Part shown: positions 50,026 through 60,091 of the stretch, piece by piece | Layout of the letters: every line of letters starts with the position of its first letter | How positions within the stretch are numbered: position 1 is the first letter of the stretch | NCBI RefSeq assembly: GCF_024713945.1 | Contig: NW_027461514.1 | Span: 1 to 64,000, forward strand | Direction: 5' to 3' | DNA: 64,000 nucleotides | DNA from: Dermatophagoides farinae | Taxonomy: Eukaryota > Arthropoda > Arachnida > Sarcoptiformes > Pyroglyphidae | Made by a program: the position numbers and the translations under genes | Notes under the pieces: generated by a model | What the model was told of the DNA's origin: nothing | Database searches by the model: none | What the model saw: the letters and a program-made list of their open reading frames with translations, nothing else

Positions 50026-52197
50026 TTATTCGTCTATTTCAGTATCACTATTTAATAAAACTATATCGGAATTACTGATAGATACTTGTGATTTATAAAT
50101 ATTAAAAATTTGTGAACTAGACGCTATTTGTTTTACATTTTTATCATCTCTAATTTTAACTAAACGCGGAAATCTAAGTCCTATCCCCGATATACCCATT
50201 TCGTTACAAGCGGTATGAACTGGAGAAACAAATAAATCTGCTGCTCTTACTTCTAAAACAACACTTGGATCAAACCAAACATCTGGGACTAAATTTGACA
50301 CGACAGATTGTGGCTTATGTTTTATAATGCTAGTTTCCAACTGTTTATGGAGCTCAGTTAGCTGATTATCATCAAATCCCGTTGCTATTTTGCAAACAGT
50401 TCTATAATTATCGTCTTCTTCATCGTACACAGACATTAAAAATGATCCGTACACATTGGTTCGCCGGCCTTTGCCGTAATAAGCACCTACAATCGCTAAA
50501 TCTATAGAATCTCCTATTGTTTCAATATAATCCTTCTTAACTTTTAACCAATTTGTGTTTCTTTTATTCGGTTCGTAATAAGACAATGGACCATTCAATA
50601 ATTTAATCATCAATCCTTCAGTGTTACTATCTATTGCCTCTTGCAAAAATTTTTCAATATTGTCTAAGCTAGATAAATTTTTTCCAACTGATAAATTAAC
50701 ATTGACTAAATTATCATCTTCCTTCGAAGACTTAAATGAGTCTTTCGCTTCTGAAATTTTTAGACATTTGGTAAAAGACTCAGCGTCTTTCACAAGTTTT
50801 TCTAAATACTTTAATCTTTCTTCAAGAGGTTGATCTAACAACACAAGATCATCCACTGCAATACAGTCAAATACGTATAAAGCTACTTTGACATTGGCCA
50901 CCATTTCTGTAACTTTTCGCTTTCTAGTTGATAAAACCTGAAAAGACAAAATATTATTATTGTCGCCAACTGCCACTACTTCAGCATCCAAAATAAAAGC
51001 TCTTGAAAATTTCTTAACTATAGAATCATGAATGTCAAAGTATTTGTTATTTAAATTTTCCATTTGGCGGCTAAACAAGCTAACCTTTCCATCTGAGGTT
51101 CGATGAATTTGTATTCTTTCTCCATCATACTTGTACTCCGCCCGCACACCTGAGCCAGGAATCAAAGTAACAAGTTCTTTAAAACTTTTGCAAGATTTAG
51201 CAAGCATAGGCAAAATTGGAAAACCAATAGTTAGATTGCATTCTTTTTTGATTCTCTCAATACTTGCTCCTGTCAATAAATAAAAAGTAAGTAACCATAA
51301 GTTAGGCATTCTAGCGTAACAAACTTTGAAGACGGTGTTCAAGTTGTTAGATGCGACCTCAATATTTTCAGCAGGCGAAACATAAGTCACATATTCCTTA
51401 TCTAATTGGTTTGAATTTAAAAGACAGTGACAATTGTTTTTGATAAACGTTAAAGAGCACGAATGTATTCCATTATATAATAATTTCGATCTCAACTCAT
51501 TCATTTCTGTTGATTCGCTCAATTTTTTTACCGATAGTTTACAGAAAGTCTGAGCCAATGTAGATATTATTTTATTTTTCTGAACACCAATCCTCAAAGA
51601 TTTCAAAAAAAATCTTAGCAAAAATTTCAACTCCTCGTTTTTTGTTGGTAATACTAGTTTATTAATAATTTGTAGCTTCTGCTTCACTGCACTCGCTCCA
51701 GAAACTTTACATAATTCCTCGTAAGCATTTATTACATCTTTAACTGTAATAGAAGCAGGAGCTATCAAAAATCCTTTGGGTTTATGAAATAGCATCGCCA
51801 CGGTACCTAAATCTCCTTGATCTTTTAAGTGCTTTTTAAGTTGAAGCGTGGACAAACCACAAGCTTCCTGGACAACCTTGAAAATTATGTTTTCACCTAT
51901 TCCTGCATCTAATCCAAGATGTTCTGGCCCTGTAGAGTAAAAAAAAAAAGAAATAATATACAATACAGACTCAGGAGTAACGATGCTGCAGTAAACCAGC
52001 AAGTTGGTAATTATATTTGAAATGTATTTTGAACTATTAGAACCACTTTTGTAAGTTTCTTCGATTTTCTGGCAAACCTTCGCTAAAAAGCTAAATAGCA
52101 AAACGCCATTTGACAATAAAGTTTTATCTTCTAAGAGACTTGTGATGAGTTCATCTCCTTTTTCATCAACACATATAAAATTGTCAAAGCTAACCAT
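50026..52197 (-). CDS. LIG1: ATP-dependent DNA ligase I
   Basis: Joins Okazaki fragments and repair nicks. The 723-residue protein has the DNA-binding domain (about residues 30-240), the adenylation domain with motif I KYDGER (active Lys near residue 355), SRQMEN, ILDAEVVA (motif III), TEGLMIKLL (motif IV), WLKVKKDY (motif V), and the OB-fold with VWFDPSVVLEVRAADLFVSP and GIGLRFPRLVKIRDDK (motif VI region). The start sits just before the DNA-binding domain, so the usual N-terminal extension with a PCNA-binding PIP box is absent on this frame. An AG upstream of the ATG leaves room for a short 5' exon. The C terminus ends in an acidic tail. Confidence 0.95.
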   Translation of the reverse strand: MVSFDNFICVDEKGDELITSLLEDKTLLSNGVLLFSFLAKVCQKIEETYKSGSNSSKYISNIITNLLVYCSIVTPESVLYIISFFFYSTGPEHLGLDAGIGENIIFKVVQEACGLSTLQLKKHLKDQGDLGTVAMLFHKPKGFLIAPASITVKDVINAYEELCKVSGASAVKQKLQIINKLVLPTKNEELKFLLRFFLKSLRIGVQKNKIISTLAQTFCKLSVKKLSESTEMNELRSKLLYNGIHSCSLTFIKNNCHCLLNSNQLDKEYVTYVSPAENIEVASNNLNTVFKVCYARMPNLWLLTFYLLTGASIERIKKECNLTIGFPILPMLAKSCKSFKELVTLIPGSGVRAEYKYDGERIQIHRTSDGKVSLFSRQMENLNNKYFDIHDSIVKKFSRAFILDAEVVAVGDNNNILSFQVLSTRKRKVTEMVANVKVALYVFDCIAVDDLVLLDQPLEERLKYLEKLVKDAESFTKCLKISEAKDSFKSSKEDDNLVNVNLSVGKNLSSLDNIEKFLQEAIDSNTEGLMIKLLNGPLSYYEPNKRNTNWLKVKKDYIETIGDSIDLAIVGAYYGKGRRTNVYGSFLMSVYDEEDDNYRTVCKIATGFDDNQLTELHKQLETSIIKHKPQSVVSNLVPDVWFDPSVVLEVRAADLFVSPVHTACNEMGISGIGLRFPRLVKIRDDKNVKQIASSSQIFNIYKSQVSISNSDIVLLNSDTEIDE

Positions 52198-52452
52198 CCA
52201 CCCTATAAAATAACTTATTCTTGACTACTGTTACATAGCAAAGAACAGTACGAAATCCTATTTTTTTCAACTGAATGAGAGATAAAAAAATATACGAGTC
52301 GAAATCAAATATTATTTAATTTAGTGAATAATCTTATTTTTGGTATTCTAGATATTATTATCTGGATCGTAGGCAGGTTATATAGATATAAAAAACATTC
52401 TTCCTATTTTTTTATTTATAATGACCTTAACATCTAAATCTTCGATTTTTAC

Positions 52453-53199
52453 ATGTGGTACAATACATCAATAGGTAACGTTTTCTTACAGCTAGCATTG
52501 ATATGTTTGTGCGCAAGTTCAACAATTTCGATTTATTACGCGTTTTCGTCCAATAATCTCGTCAGTTATGATGTCATTGACGCAGAAATCATTTCTACTT
52601 CTGTATATACTGATGAGTTAAATAAAAACATCACGATAGGGCATATTTCAGGTACTCCAAACCGAATACTTTACATTCCAAATGAAAATAACGACACGGC
52701 TACCAACTCAGAATTATTAGATGCGTCTAACCGATTTCGCAATAGGTTAGCTCCAAATTTAGAAAGTTACCAAGATCTACATAACTCCAGATGTGCAAAC
52801 GATACTGCTTACCAAATTGACATTTGTTCTAGATTAGAATTAGTCTTAATGTGGGTCAAAACGTTTTACATTTTATTGAATCTTGCATTAGTTTGTTTTG
52901 TAGGACATATCATTTGTTATAATATCTTACCACATTTTGAAGTTAACACCACCGTAATGGGAATCGTTTTTGCCACTATGAGTTGTGCGTTGTTTATTTC
53001 ATACGGAGCAATAATAAAAGACACAAGTAACATTGTCACGTCAATTTTAAACTTAGCTCTGCCAAAAAATTACAAATATATATTTATAAATAGGGGAGTA
53101 AATTCCTTTTTAGTCACAGCAATAATGACATTTGGCAGCATCGGAACTTTATTTTACCACGCTGCATTACTAGATAAATTGTTTACAAATGCAAAATAA
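52453..53199 (+). CDS. Four-transmembrane protein, claudin-like topology
   Basis: Not assigned to a family. The 248-residue protein has an N-terminal helix (about residues 8-30), a polar loop with two cysteines (SRCANDTAYQIDICSR, about residues 112-126), helices at about 131-155 and 165-188, and a last helix at about 215-240. Four helices with one large, cysteine-containing extracellular loop recall claudin/tetraspan families, but no sequence signature supports homology. Divergent from DNA ligase I across a 255-bp spacer. It starts a run of three small plus-strand genes with PRP38 and a RAD51-like gene. Confidence 0.6.
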   Translation: MWYNTSIGNVFLQLALICLCASSTISIYYAFSSNNLVSYDVIDAEIISTSVYTDELNKNITIGHISGTPNRILYIPNENNDTATNSELLDASNRFRNRLAPNLESYQDLHNSRCANDTAYQIDICSRLELVLMWVKTFYILLNLALVCFVGHIICYNILPHFEVNTTVMGIVFATMSCALFISYGAIIKDTSNIVTSILNLALPKNYKYIFINRGVNSFLVTAIMTFGSIGTLFYHAALLDKLFTNAK

Positions 53200-53270
53200 T
53201 GATAAAATCAACTATCGTAATCCAGTCTATTGGTGGAATTTATTATTTTTTAAATTATTAATATTTTTTT

Positions 53271-53717
53271 ATGTCATATCCATTTAATCCATCCATTGTC
53301 AATAAAGTACTAAATCATGATTATTGGATTTTATCGGCTGAAAAATTAACATTGTCTACATTTATTGATGAAGCGGTTAAATTAACGTCAATTGGAGTGT
53401 ATTACGGTCCTCACCGTAATATAACCAAATATATGTGTCTACTGTACAAATTGGCCATGTTGAACCCGCCGGATGAAATTATTGAATTATATTTATTAAT
53501 GTCTAAATATCCTATTTTTATTTCACTAGTGTTATTATATTTACGTTTGAGAAGACCCTATAAAGTAAGTAAAAATATTTTGGTTAAATATTTATACAAA
53601 ATAGAGTTTCTGACCGTTATTTACCCAGATCAAACAAAAAGATTACTGAAGATGGACGAGTTCGCTCAAATACTTCTTGAAGAAGATTCTTTTTTGGGAT
53701 TACATCTGATAAAGTGA
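53271..53717 (+). CDS. PRP38: Pre-mRNA splicing factor PRP38
   Basis: Component of the spliceosomal B complex needed for U4/U6.U5 activation. The 148-residue protein is essentially the conserved PRP38 core: NPSIVNKVLNHDYW (family: N-x-x-x-x-x-K-I-x-x-x-x-Y-W), GVYYGPHRNITKYMCLLYKL, and ISLVLLYLRLRRP (family: Y-x-R-x-L-G-A-L-Y-L-R), with a MDEFAQILLEEDSFLG tail matching the family's V-D-E-F-I-D-x-L-L. The C-terminal charged or RS-rich extension of other eukaryotes is absent. A minimal splicing machinery in a genome with very short introns is notable. Confidence 0.82.
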   Translation: MSYPFNPSIVNKVLNHDYWILSAEKLTLSTFIDEAVKLTSIGVYYGPHRNITKYMCLLYKLAMLNPPDEIIELYLLMSKYPIFISLVLLYLRLRRPYKVSKNILVKYLYKIEFLTVIYPDQTKRLLKMDEFAQILLEEDSFLGLHLIK

Positions 53718-53781
53718 TAACTTTCTTTTTAACTTGTGTTAAGCGATCATTATTTTATAATAAATAATTATATTGGCGTTT

Positions 53782-54492
53782 ATGGTTCTGCAAAAAATTG
53801 ACTTAGAAAAAGATTACACCAATGAATGGTATTTAACTACAACTACAAATAAAAAGTTTCTCGATCACCAAGAATTTATTAAAGACGAAAAAATTTTTTT
53901 GCCGTTCGGGGTGACAGAGATATATGGAGAAACTGCCTGCGGAAAAACTTCACTTTTATGTAGCTTGTTAGAAAATTGTGAGACAACTAGTTTGTTCAAA
54001 GAAACATTTAGCACGAAAATTGGTCTAATTTTTATTGACTCCGAAGCTTCCATAAGCCGAACGAAGCTCTTGCAAATGTATGAAAAAACTCAAAACCATA
54101 ATTTGTACTACATAGCGGTTAACAATCCTGAAGAATTTTCTGATCTTTTACTGCAGCTAGAGTTGAATTTGAAAAAACAAAATAATATGATTGGAATTAT
54201 TTGCATTGACAGTATATCTTATTTGGCAAAAATTTTATTTCACATACACAACGATATCACTACCCACATTAATTGGGTTCGTAAACTAAATAATATCGGT
54301 TTTAAACATCGAATTCCTATTGTTATTTCAAATAATTTAACTTATGATAAAAAGAATTTAATAAAACCGTCATTAGGATCTAAATTTTCTTCACTATTGC
54401 CGGTTCGAATAAATTTATCGGATTACGATTCAAACAGTGAAAAAGTCTTTCCAAAAAAAAATATTCAAACTGAAATCACGTATATGAATTAG
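53782..54492 (+). CDS. RAD51/RecA-like ATPase (RAD51 paralogue type)
   Basis: Predicted homologous-recombination ATPase. The 236-residue protein has Walker A GETACGKT at about residue 49, a second strand block GLIFIDSEASISRTKL typical of RAD51 paralogues, and Walker B IICIDS near residue 139. The frame is open further upstream to a TTG at 53773, but the ATG at 53782 gives a natural start. It lacks the N-terminal helix-hairpin-helix domain of RAD51 itself, and the region after Walker B is short, so XRCC2-, XRCC3- or RAD51D-like are all possible. I give no symbol. It lies 64 bp after PRP38. Confidence 0.75.
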   Translation: MVLQKIDLEKDYTNEWYLTTTTNKKFLDHQEFIKDEKIFLPFGVTEIYGETACGKTSLLCSLLENCETTSLFKETFSTKIGLIFIDSEASISRTKLLQMYEKTQNHNLYYIAVNNPEEFSDLLLQLELNLKKQNNMIGIICIDSISYLAKILFHIHNDITTHINWVRKLNNIGFKHRIPIVISNNLTYDKKNLIKPSLGSKFSSLLPVRINLSDYDSNSEKVFPKKNIQTEITYMN

Positions 54493-54533
54493 TTGCCAAC
54501 TTGAAATTAACGTTCTAATCTATTGAAAAAAGT

Positions 54534-56071
54534 TTATGAATCTGAGAAACGTTTTTTCTTCGTTAGATATCGATAGCTTTCTGCGAAAGAGTAGTCTAAT
54601 GCCAATATATCTAGTGAGAAACTAGCCAAAAAAATACACCACGAATGGAAAAATGAAGTCAGCTGGTAAGCTACCAACTTTGGTTCTTTAGCTTCAATGT
54701 GACCCACCACAAGTTGCGAAAAAAATACTATTAGTATTGCAGCTAGCTTTAAAAATAGAGAAGGGAACTTCACGACAAATAAATGCTTAAAGTTTTTGTT
54801 GAGTTTTTGTATGATAAAGATAACAAGGTAATTGAAGAAAACAACCAACATCCAAACATAAGACAGCACTGCCCAAATGCAATACAGTCGATAAAACCAA
54901 TAGTTTTTAAGATCCTCCCTGAATTTTTTTGAATTGTTGCAAAGCACAGGAGTTTGCATGACAAGATAATCTTGGTTTAACGAATTAACGACATTTTCTG
55001 GTTCTATAAGATTTTCTTCTAAAAATCGTTTTTTTGTAGTGTCTGGAGAACTTTTATACGCCTTACTGTCAGCAATTATTTTGTTGAAGGAATTTAAGTA
55101 GTCATTAATATTACTCATATTCTCATCAATTTGTTGGGAATTATCAGACTGAAAGCTGCTAGGTGCATCTAAGATATCATTTACGTCTAGATCAATTAGA
55201 TGAAAAATATGAGAATTGTTGATTCGATGTTCTAAAGGCATATTGACAATAACGCTATTCTGTGCGTCCGGTATGTTTTTATTTTTTCGATTTATTTGGT
55301 CTAGCTGAGGATGAGCTAAGCTACTATTATTATATGGATGCTGCGAATACGGCTTTTCTTGAATGCTTGAGTCGATGGTACGCAGAGATCTGATGGGATA
55401 AATAGGAACTCCTCCTAATTCGACATTGCAATTTTGCATTATCGTAGAAAAAAGGTTTTCTTGACTGTAAGTTATTAAACATATGTTTAAAAATTGTAAG
55501 GAAAATATTCCAAGAAATACACAAGTATAATTTACAAATTTCCTGTACCTCGATTTGTCATTATTGTAGTAAATTTTTTGCATTTCATTGTTTATTTTTT
55601 CAATGAAAACAAATTCGAACGATGATGACATCCAATTAGGTTGTTCTTGACTGTATTGGTTTACGATATTTGAGCTAGACTTGATGGCTGCTAGATTATC
55701 GAAAAAAAACTTAGAATATTGCACATAACAAGATAATGTTTCAATTATTTGCTTTGTTAAATATATTGACCAAAATAAAACAACTAAAACGTTTTTCTTT
55801 TTATAAACTTACATAAAAAAGCTATGATTTTTTCCGGTTGTCTCTGCAATAAAAAAATAATAGGATAATCTTTGATTATGATGAGCGAATTTTTGATTTT
55901 CAAAGTATTGTGTTGCAGATAATTTGATATAAACTTCAAGGTCCAAAGAAAAACTACTAACAAGACTACTGATAAAAAAGGCAACAGTTTAGCATAAGAG
56001 TTATTGATATATCTAGAAAGTTTCTCAGAAGTATCTAAAGGCTTGTTGAACGATAAAGTTGTAAAACTCAT
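54534..56071 (-). CDS. Polytopic membrane protein, two exons, unknown family
   Basis: Two frames are joined by a 29-bp intron (GTAAGT...TTTAG, 55784-55812). Exon 1 is 55813-56071, starting at ATG 56071 with MSFTTLSFNK; exon 2 is 54534-55783. The product has 502 residues. Hydrophobic segments lie near residues 30-52, 87-105 (across the splice junction), 160-185, 375-410 and 415-485, so about six helices. Between them is a polar loop of about 180 residues, rich in Ser, Asn and Asp. The C terminus is cytoplasmic-looking and basic (LTKKKRF). I recognise no family. It is convergent with the RAD51-like gene and on the same strand as the MLO-like gene. Confidence 0.65.
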
Positions 56072-56134
56072 GAGGGGTTTGTTTCTCAAGTTCGAATTTT
56101 GTTATTATAATATTTTTTTCACGCGTGCGATATG

Positions 56135-58000
56135 TTAAGAGTTTAACATATAACCAATCCTCTCAGAAAATTCAGATTGCTTTAACTGATTAGAGTCGTT
56201 GAATAGTTCATTGCAAAATAGATTGATTTCGTCGGAAGAGAAAATCGATTTTGCATATAAAATAAAATCATCAATAGTAAGATTATTCTGCATATTACGA
56301 TTTATTTGATTATACAAACAATCTGTAAAAATGCTAAATTCTTCTTTTAGTAATGAGCAATTATTGAAAATCAAACACAAATATTTATATTTTATTAAAT
56401 TCAACCCCGCTTGAAACATTTTTTCAAACTGAGACAAACTAAGTGTTCGATTAAGATCTGAACTTTTATTGATTGCTCTTTCTGAATATTCGTTAGACGT
56501 GTCAGTTTGAAATTCTATATTTCCCATATTAATGATATTGCAGGCTTTCATTATATTCTTATAATCGATTATTGCGTCATCGGCGAATTCGTCAAATACA
56601 AATAAAGCACGCTTCTTCAATACTGGATGTAAATTGTCGAATTTCTGGTTGATTAAATCTCCATATGATGATATTTCTACTAAATTTTTAGTCTGAGAAA
56701 GGAGTTTATTAACTAATTTTTTAAGTTTATTATTTTTTTCTAACGTGTTTGACATTGCTAAATTATTTAAAAATTTTCTGTCTAGGTTGTATTCGCAACA
56801 GCTGATTAAGAAATAAGTTTTTATCTGGGAGTAATAAACACTAATGCCTATGACTAGAAGTACTTGAGTAGAAAGCAAGATAACAAAATTATACCATTTT
56901 AGAATCTTTGGATAAAAAAATATTTGTAAAAAACAAGTCATGATAATGGCGGCAGAAACTCCCAAAATAAACTTTCCATAATGTACGTAGGTGTTTTTGA
57001 GTGATAGTAAAGAGACGTATGTTGTGGAATTTATTTTTTTGAAAAACCGATTTTTTAACGATGGGGGTAACAAATCTATTTTTAGAAACAAAGAATCAAA
57101 TATATTAGTAGTTTTCTTTGAGTAAGAATATTGCGAAATTCTACTGTTTTCAGCTAAAGCATTTACACTGGATTTGTACCAGTTTTTACTTTTAGTAACA
57201 CAGTAATTGGTTATGAAAATAACAATAACAATTACTAGTCCACAGCACAAACTTACAAAACATCTGTTATCAACGTCTAAAACAACAAATGGAACTACTA
57301 AAGTTGACAACATACAACACGCGAAAAACGTTTCCAAAGAGAAATGTGTTAGTATGTTGAACAATTTCTGCACATAAGCATCGTAATAATTATCGAATGA
57401 AACGTTGTTAATATTTAAGTCTAAATTATTTATAAGACTTGGTGGTGAGTAACATTTACCCTGATATCTCTCTTTGATTGTATTGATTAAAGTGTATTCT
57501 TTATCGTCAATTGAAATTTGATCTAGCAAGTCATATTTTTCTTCATCTATGAAGTTAATGATGTTTTTGTCTAATAAATCAATTCTTAATGAGTTCTGTC
57601 GGCCATATATCAAACTGAGTACAAGAGCTATCGAACAGTAAATTAAAATAGTAAAAAAAATGAAAACATGAATGAGTTCAAATAATTCAGTTAATTCTTC
57701 ATTTACGATATCTTTACGAATCCAACTTTTATTGTTTACAAAGTGCTTAATCAAAAACTTTGACAATAAATCTAAAATTAAATATTTATTAATCAATAAA
57801 ACTGTCAAAGAGATAAACCCTAAAACAGCAAGTTCGTCGCAGATTATTTTAAATAAGTTGACGAACAGATTATTTTGTTTTTTCTTTTTGTTTACAAAGG
57901 TATAGCTCCAATTAAACACACTGTAGATGAAATAAATCAAAACAATGATGATTATCTTGATCAAAACGTATTTTTGTGTTGGTGATAGCGATAGTCGCAT
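56135..58000 (-). CDS. MLO-like seven-transmembrane protein with EF-hand-like C terminus
   Basis: MLO proteins of plants are seven-helix, calmodulin-regulated calcium channels. The 621-residue protein has TM1 at about residues 12-30, then the diagnostic KIICDELAVLGFISL (family: K-I-K-x-E-L-M-L-L-G-F-I-S-L) leading into TM2, and the ELFELIHVFIFFTILIYCSIAL block (family: L-H-x-L-H-I-F-I-F-V-L-A), TM3. Two helix pairs follow (about 220-275 and 350-410), giving seven in all. The last 180 residues are soluble and include the EF-hand-like FDEFADDAIIDYKNIMK and a late LFNDSNQLKQSEFSERI helix-loop-helix, where plant MLOs have a calmodulin-binding site instead. Conservation after TM3 is low, so the call rests on the first third. 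Confidence 0.6.
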   Translation of the reverse strand: MRLSLSPTQKYVLIKIIIIVLIYFIYSVFNWSYTFVNKKKKQNNLFVNLFKIICDELAVLGFISLTVLLINKYLILDLLSKFLIKHFVNNKSWIRKDIVNEELTELFELIHVFIFFTILIYCSIALVLSLIYGRQNSLRIDLLDKNIINFIDEEKYDLLDQISIDDKEYTLINTIKERYQGKCYSPPSLINNLDLNINNVSFDNYYDAYVQKLFNILTHFSLETFFACCMLSTLVVPFVVLDVDNRCFVSLCCGLVIVIVIFITNYCVTKSKNWYKSSVNALAENSRISQYSYSKKTTNIFDSLFLKIDLLPPSLKNRFFKKINSTTYVSLLSLKNTYVHYGKFILGVSAAIIMTCFLQIFFYPKILKWYNFVILLSTQVLLVIGISVYYSQIKTYFLISCCEYNLDRKFLNNLAMSNTLEKNNKLKKLVNKLLSQTKNLVEISSYGDLINQKFDNLHPVLKKRALFVFDEFADDAIIDYKNIMKACNIINMGNIEFQTDTSNEYSERAINKSSDLNRTLSLSQFEKMFQAGLNLIKYKYLCLIFNNCSLLKEEFSIFTDCLYNQINRNMQNNLTIDDFILYAKSIFSSDEINLFCNELFNDSNQLKQSEFSERIGYMLNS

Positions 58001-58288
58001 TGAATAGTGAAAAAAAAGGCGAAGATTAATGTTTCGATCTAGAAAAAGATATAATGTGACGAAATTGATCTAATTTACAAAAAAATCTTGTAATCAGTTC
58101 TTATTTATTAAAAAAGTCAAAAATAATAAATAGACTCTTGTAAAAAATAGCTATTACAATAACATCTTATTATGTGAAGTACAAAAAAAAATACAATTAA
58201 TATAAAATAATAAAATAATTTAACATAATTTTTTACAAAAAATTATTATTATTATTTTAAATCGAATGATAAATCGTTGTTAATTGTA
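58001..58288. other. AT-rich divergent promoter region
   Basis: A 288-bp spacer between the divergent MLO-like and AT-hook genes. It is extremely AT-rich, with long A and T runs and TTATT repeats near 58240-58260. I see no open frame and no GC-containing motif that would suggest a factor site. Confidence 0.5.
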
Positions 58289-60091
58289 ATGGCATCGAAA
58301 AGTGATGATATTAAACAATTGAATACACCGAAGGTGGAAATTGATGCTAAAAAAGAATCTGATTTATCTTTAATTGTAGAGAATTTTTCTATTAAAAATA
58401 ATTCAAATTCTAGCTCTACTTTTTCGACACAATGTAACTCTAGTTCAATTCCAATGAATTCCAATATCAGTAATTTAGATGAAGAATATTCCGACTGGTA
58501 TGAAGAATCTTTTTATGAATCTAGAGGAGCTAACACTGAAAATAATTCTAACGATGATACAGCCCACTACAATAAAACAAACGCACAAAATGCAGATTTT
58601 TCAGAATCTAGCAGATTCAACAAATCAAAAAATTTTCCCCTTACTAAATCCTCACCACAAAATTTCAACAATAATGAAGCAATACCTGATATAAATAATT
58701 TTATAAAGGAACCCGAGATAATAAAAAATTCTTATGACATGGTTCTTAATCAGTCGTACAATTATGAGAATCGCTCCGGAAACTGTAATGTTTATAAAGA
58801 TGTGGAATCTATGAGTTCTATGCAATATATTCCAGAAAATTCTAACGAGATTGTACACGAACAATCGTACTATATGCATATGCAAAACCCTAGAAACAAT
58901 CATAATATGTACAATGTATGTCATGATCGCAATCAACAAAATTTTGAAGAGATCAAAAAACAAAATCCTAGTAACAATAATTCATTTAACTCTGAAAACG
59001 TCCAATCAGTCGAACAATGCAACAACTCCCCATTCCAAATGCAAAAACAAAATTCATCTACATCTCCCACTCATAAAGACGAAAATATTGATAATATATT
59101 ATACAATAATATGCCGCAACAAATGAACATGCATCAATTATCTGGGATAAATACTCACATGATTTCAAATATGCAACATGAAGGAAATATTTCCGCGTCA
59201 AATATTTCGATGTCAAACAATGAATCAGGAGATATGCAAACAATGATGAGTAATAATAATATTATTCCGCAGCAATCTTCTATGAATCCTATTTGTAATG
59301 TCAACGGTGAAGAAAATATGAATATGCATGGAAAAATGCACGATGAATTAGAGATTTTGGATGTTATGTATCATGAACATATGAAACGAAGATTCGAAAG
59401 TGTGAGCCGTCTTAGAGCACTTGTAGACTTGATTACTGAAATTGGAACACTTAGTGAAGTTGAAGATGATTTCGATTTTATGCATGCTCAATATTCTAAA
59501 AGACATCTGTCAGAAAAACCAGAAAATGATTTTTACTCAATGCATTATTATCAGCCCGTCAATAATGTAAACTCAAACAACTCATATCTCGCGCAACCAG
59601 TCAAGCGAGGTCGTGGAAGACCACGAAAAATGTCTGTTCCAGGTGAAGAATTTGTAAAACGTTCTCGAGGTAGACCTAGAAAGGATTTTAACTCGAACAA
59701 CATTCCTATTGCAATTGATGGTGTTTCTAGCGGCAGCGATAACGAAACGATGGATATAAGACGAAACCGTGGTAGACCTAGAAAAAATAGTTTGATCGAT
59801 GAAAATCGCATTAAAAGGCCTCGTGGAAGGCCTCGAAAAGACAGAACTGATCTAGATCCTTTGATTCTTAAAAGACCTCGTGGCAGACCTCGAAAAGCAA
59901 TTAATGAAATAGACTTATTAATTTCACAAGCTCACCAAATGTCTCTTATTCCCCCGCATATGATGCAAATGAATTCAAATAACCAAAACAGAATATGTAT
60001 GGACAGCAATTCAATGTTTAAGTCTATGCAGCAAGCAATGCTGCAACATCAAAGTACTCCTATTGAAACTGGAGAGACTAATGAAATTTAA
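58289..60091 (+). CDS. AT-hook DNA-binding protein with five RGRPRK motifs
   Basis: Predicted chromatin or transcription protein that binds the minor groove of AT-rich DNA. The first 350 residues are Asn/Ser/Gln/Met-rich and low in complexity. A helical segment follows (about residues 350-390, HMKRRFESVSRLRALVDLI). Five AT-hooks of the RGRPRK type, all with an R-G-R-P-R-K core and KR or RR before it, lie near residues 442, 460, 494, 512 and 530. The start is ATG 58289; a TTG four codons upstream is not needed. A protein with five AT-hooks encoded in an AT-rich genome would have very many binding sites. The length is 600 residues. Confidence 0.82.
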   Translation: MASKSDDIKQLNTPKVEIDAKKESDLSLIVENFSIKNNSNSSSTFSTQCNSSSIPMNSNISNLDEEYSDWYEESFYESRGANTENNSNDDTAHYNKTNAQNADFSESSRFNKSKNFPLTKSSPQNFNNNEAIPDINNFIKEPEIIKNSYDMVLNQSYNYENRSGNCNVYKDVESMSSMQYIPENSNEIVHEQSYYMHMQNPRNNHNMYNVCHDRNQQNFEEIKKQNPSNNNSFNSENVQSVEQCNNSPFQMQKQNSSTSPTHKDENIDNILYNNMPQQMNMHQLSGINTHMISNMQHEGNISASNISMSNNESGDMQTMMSNNNIIPQQSSMNPICNVNGEENMNMHGKMHDELEILDVMYHEHMKRRFESVSRLRALVDLITEIGTLSEVEDDFDFMHAQYSKRHLSEKPENDFYSMHYYQPVNNVNSNNSYLAQPVKRGRGRPRKMSVPGEEFVKRSRGRPRKDFNSNNIPIAIDGVSSGSDNETMDIRRNRGRPRKNSLIDENRIKRPRGRPRKDRTDLDPLILKRPRGRPRKAINEIDLLISQAHQMSLIPPHMMQMNSNNQNRICMDSNSMFKSMQQAMLQHQSTPIETGETNEI

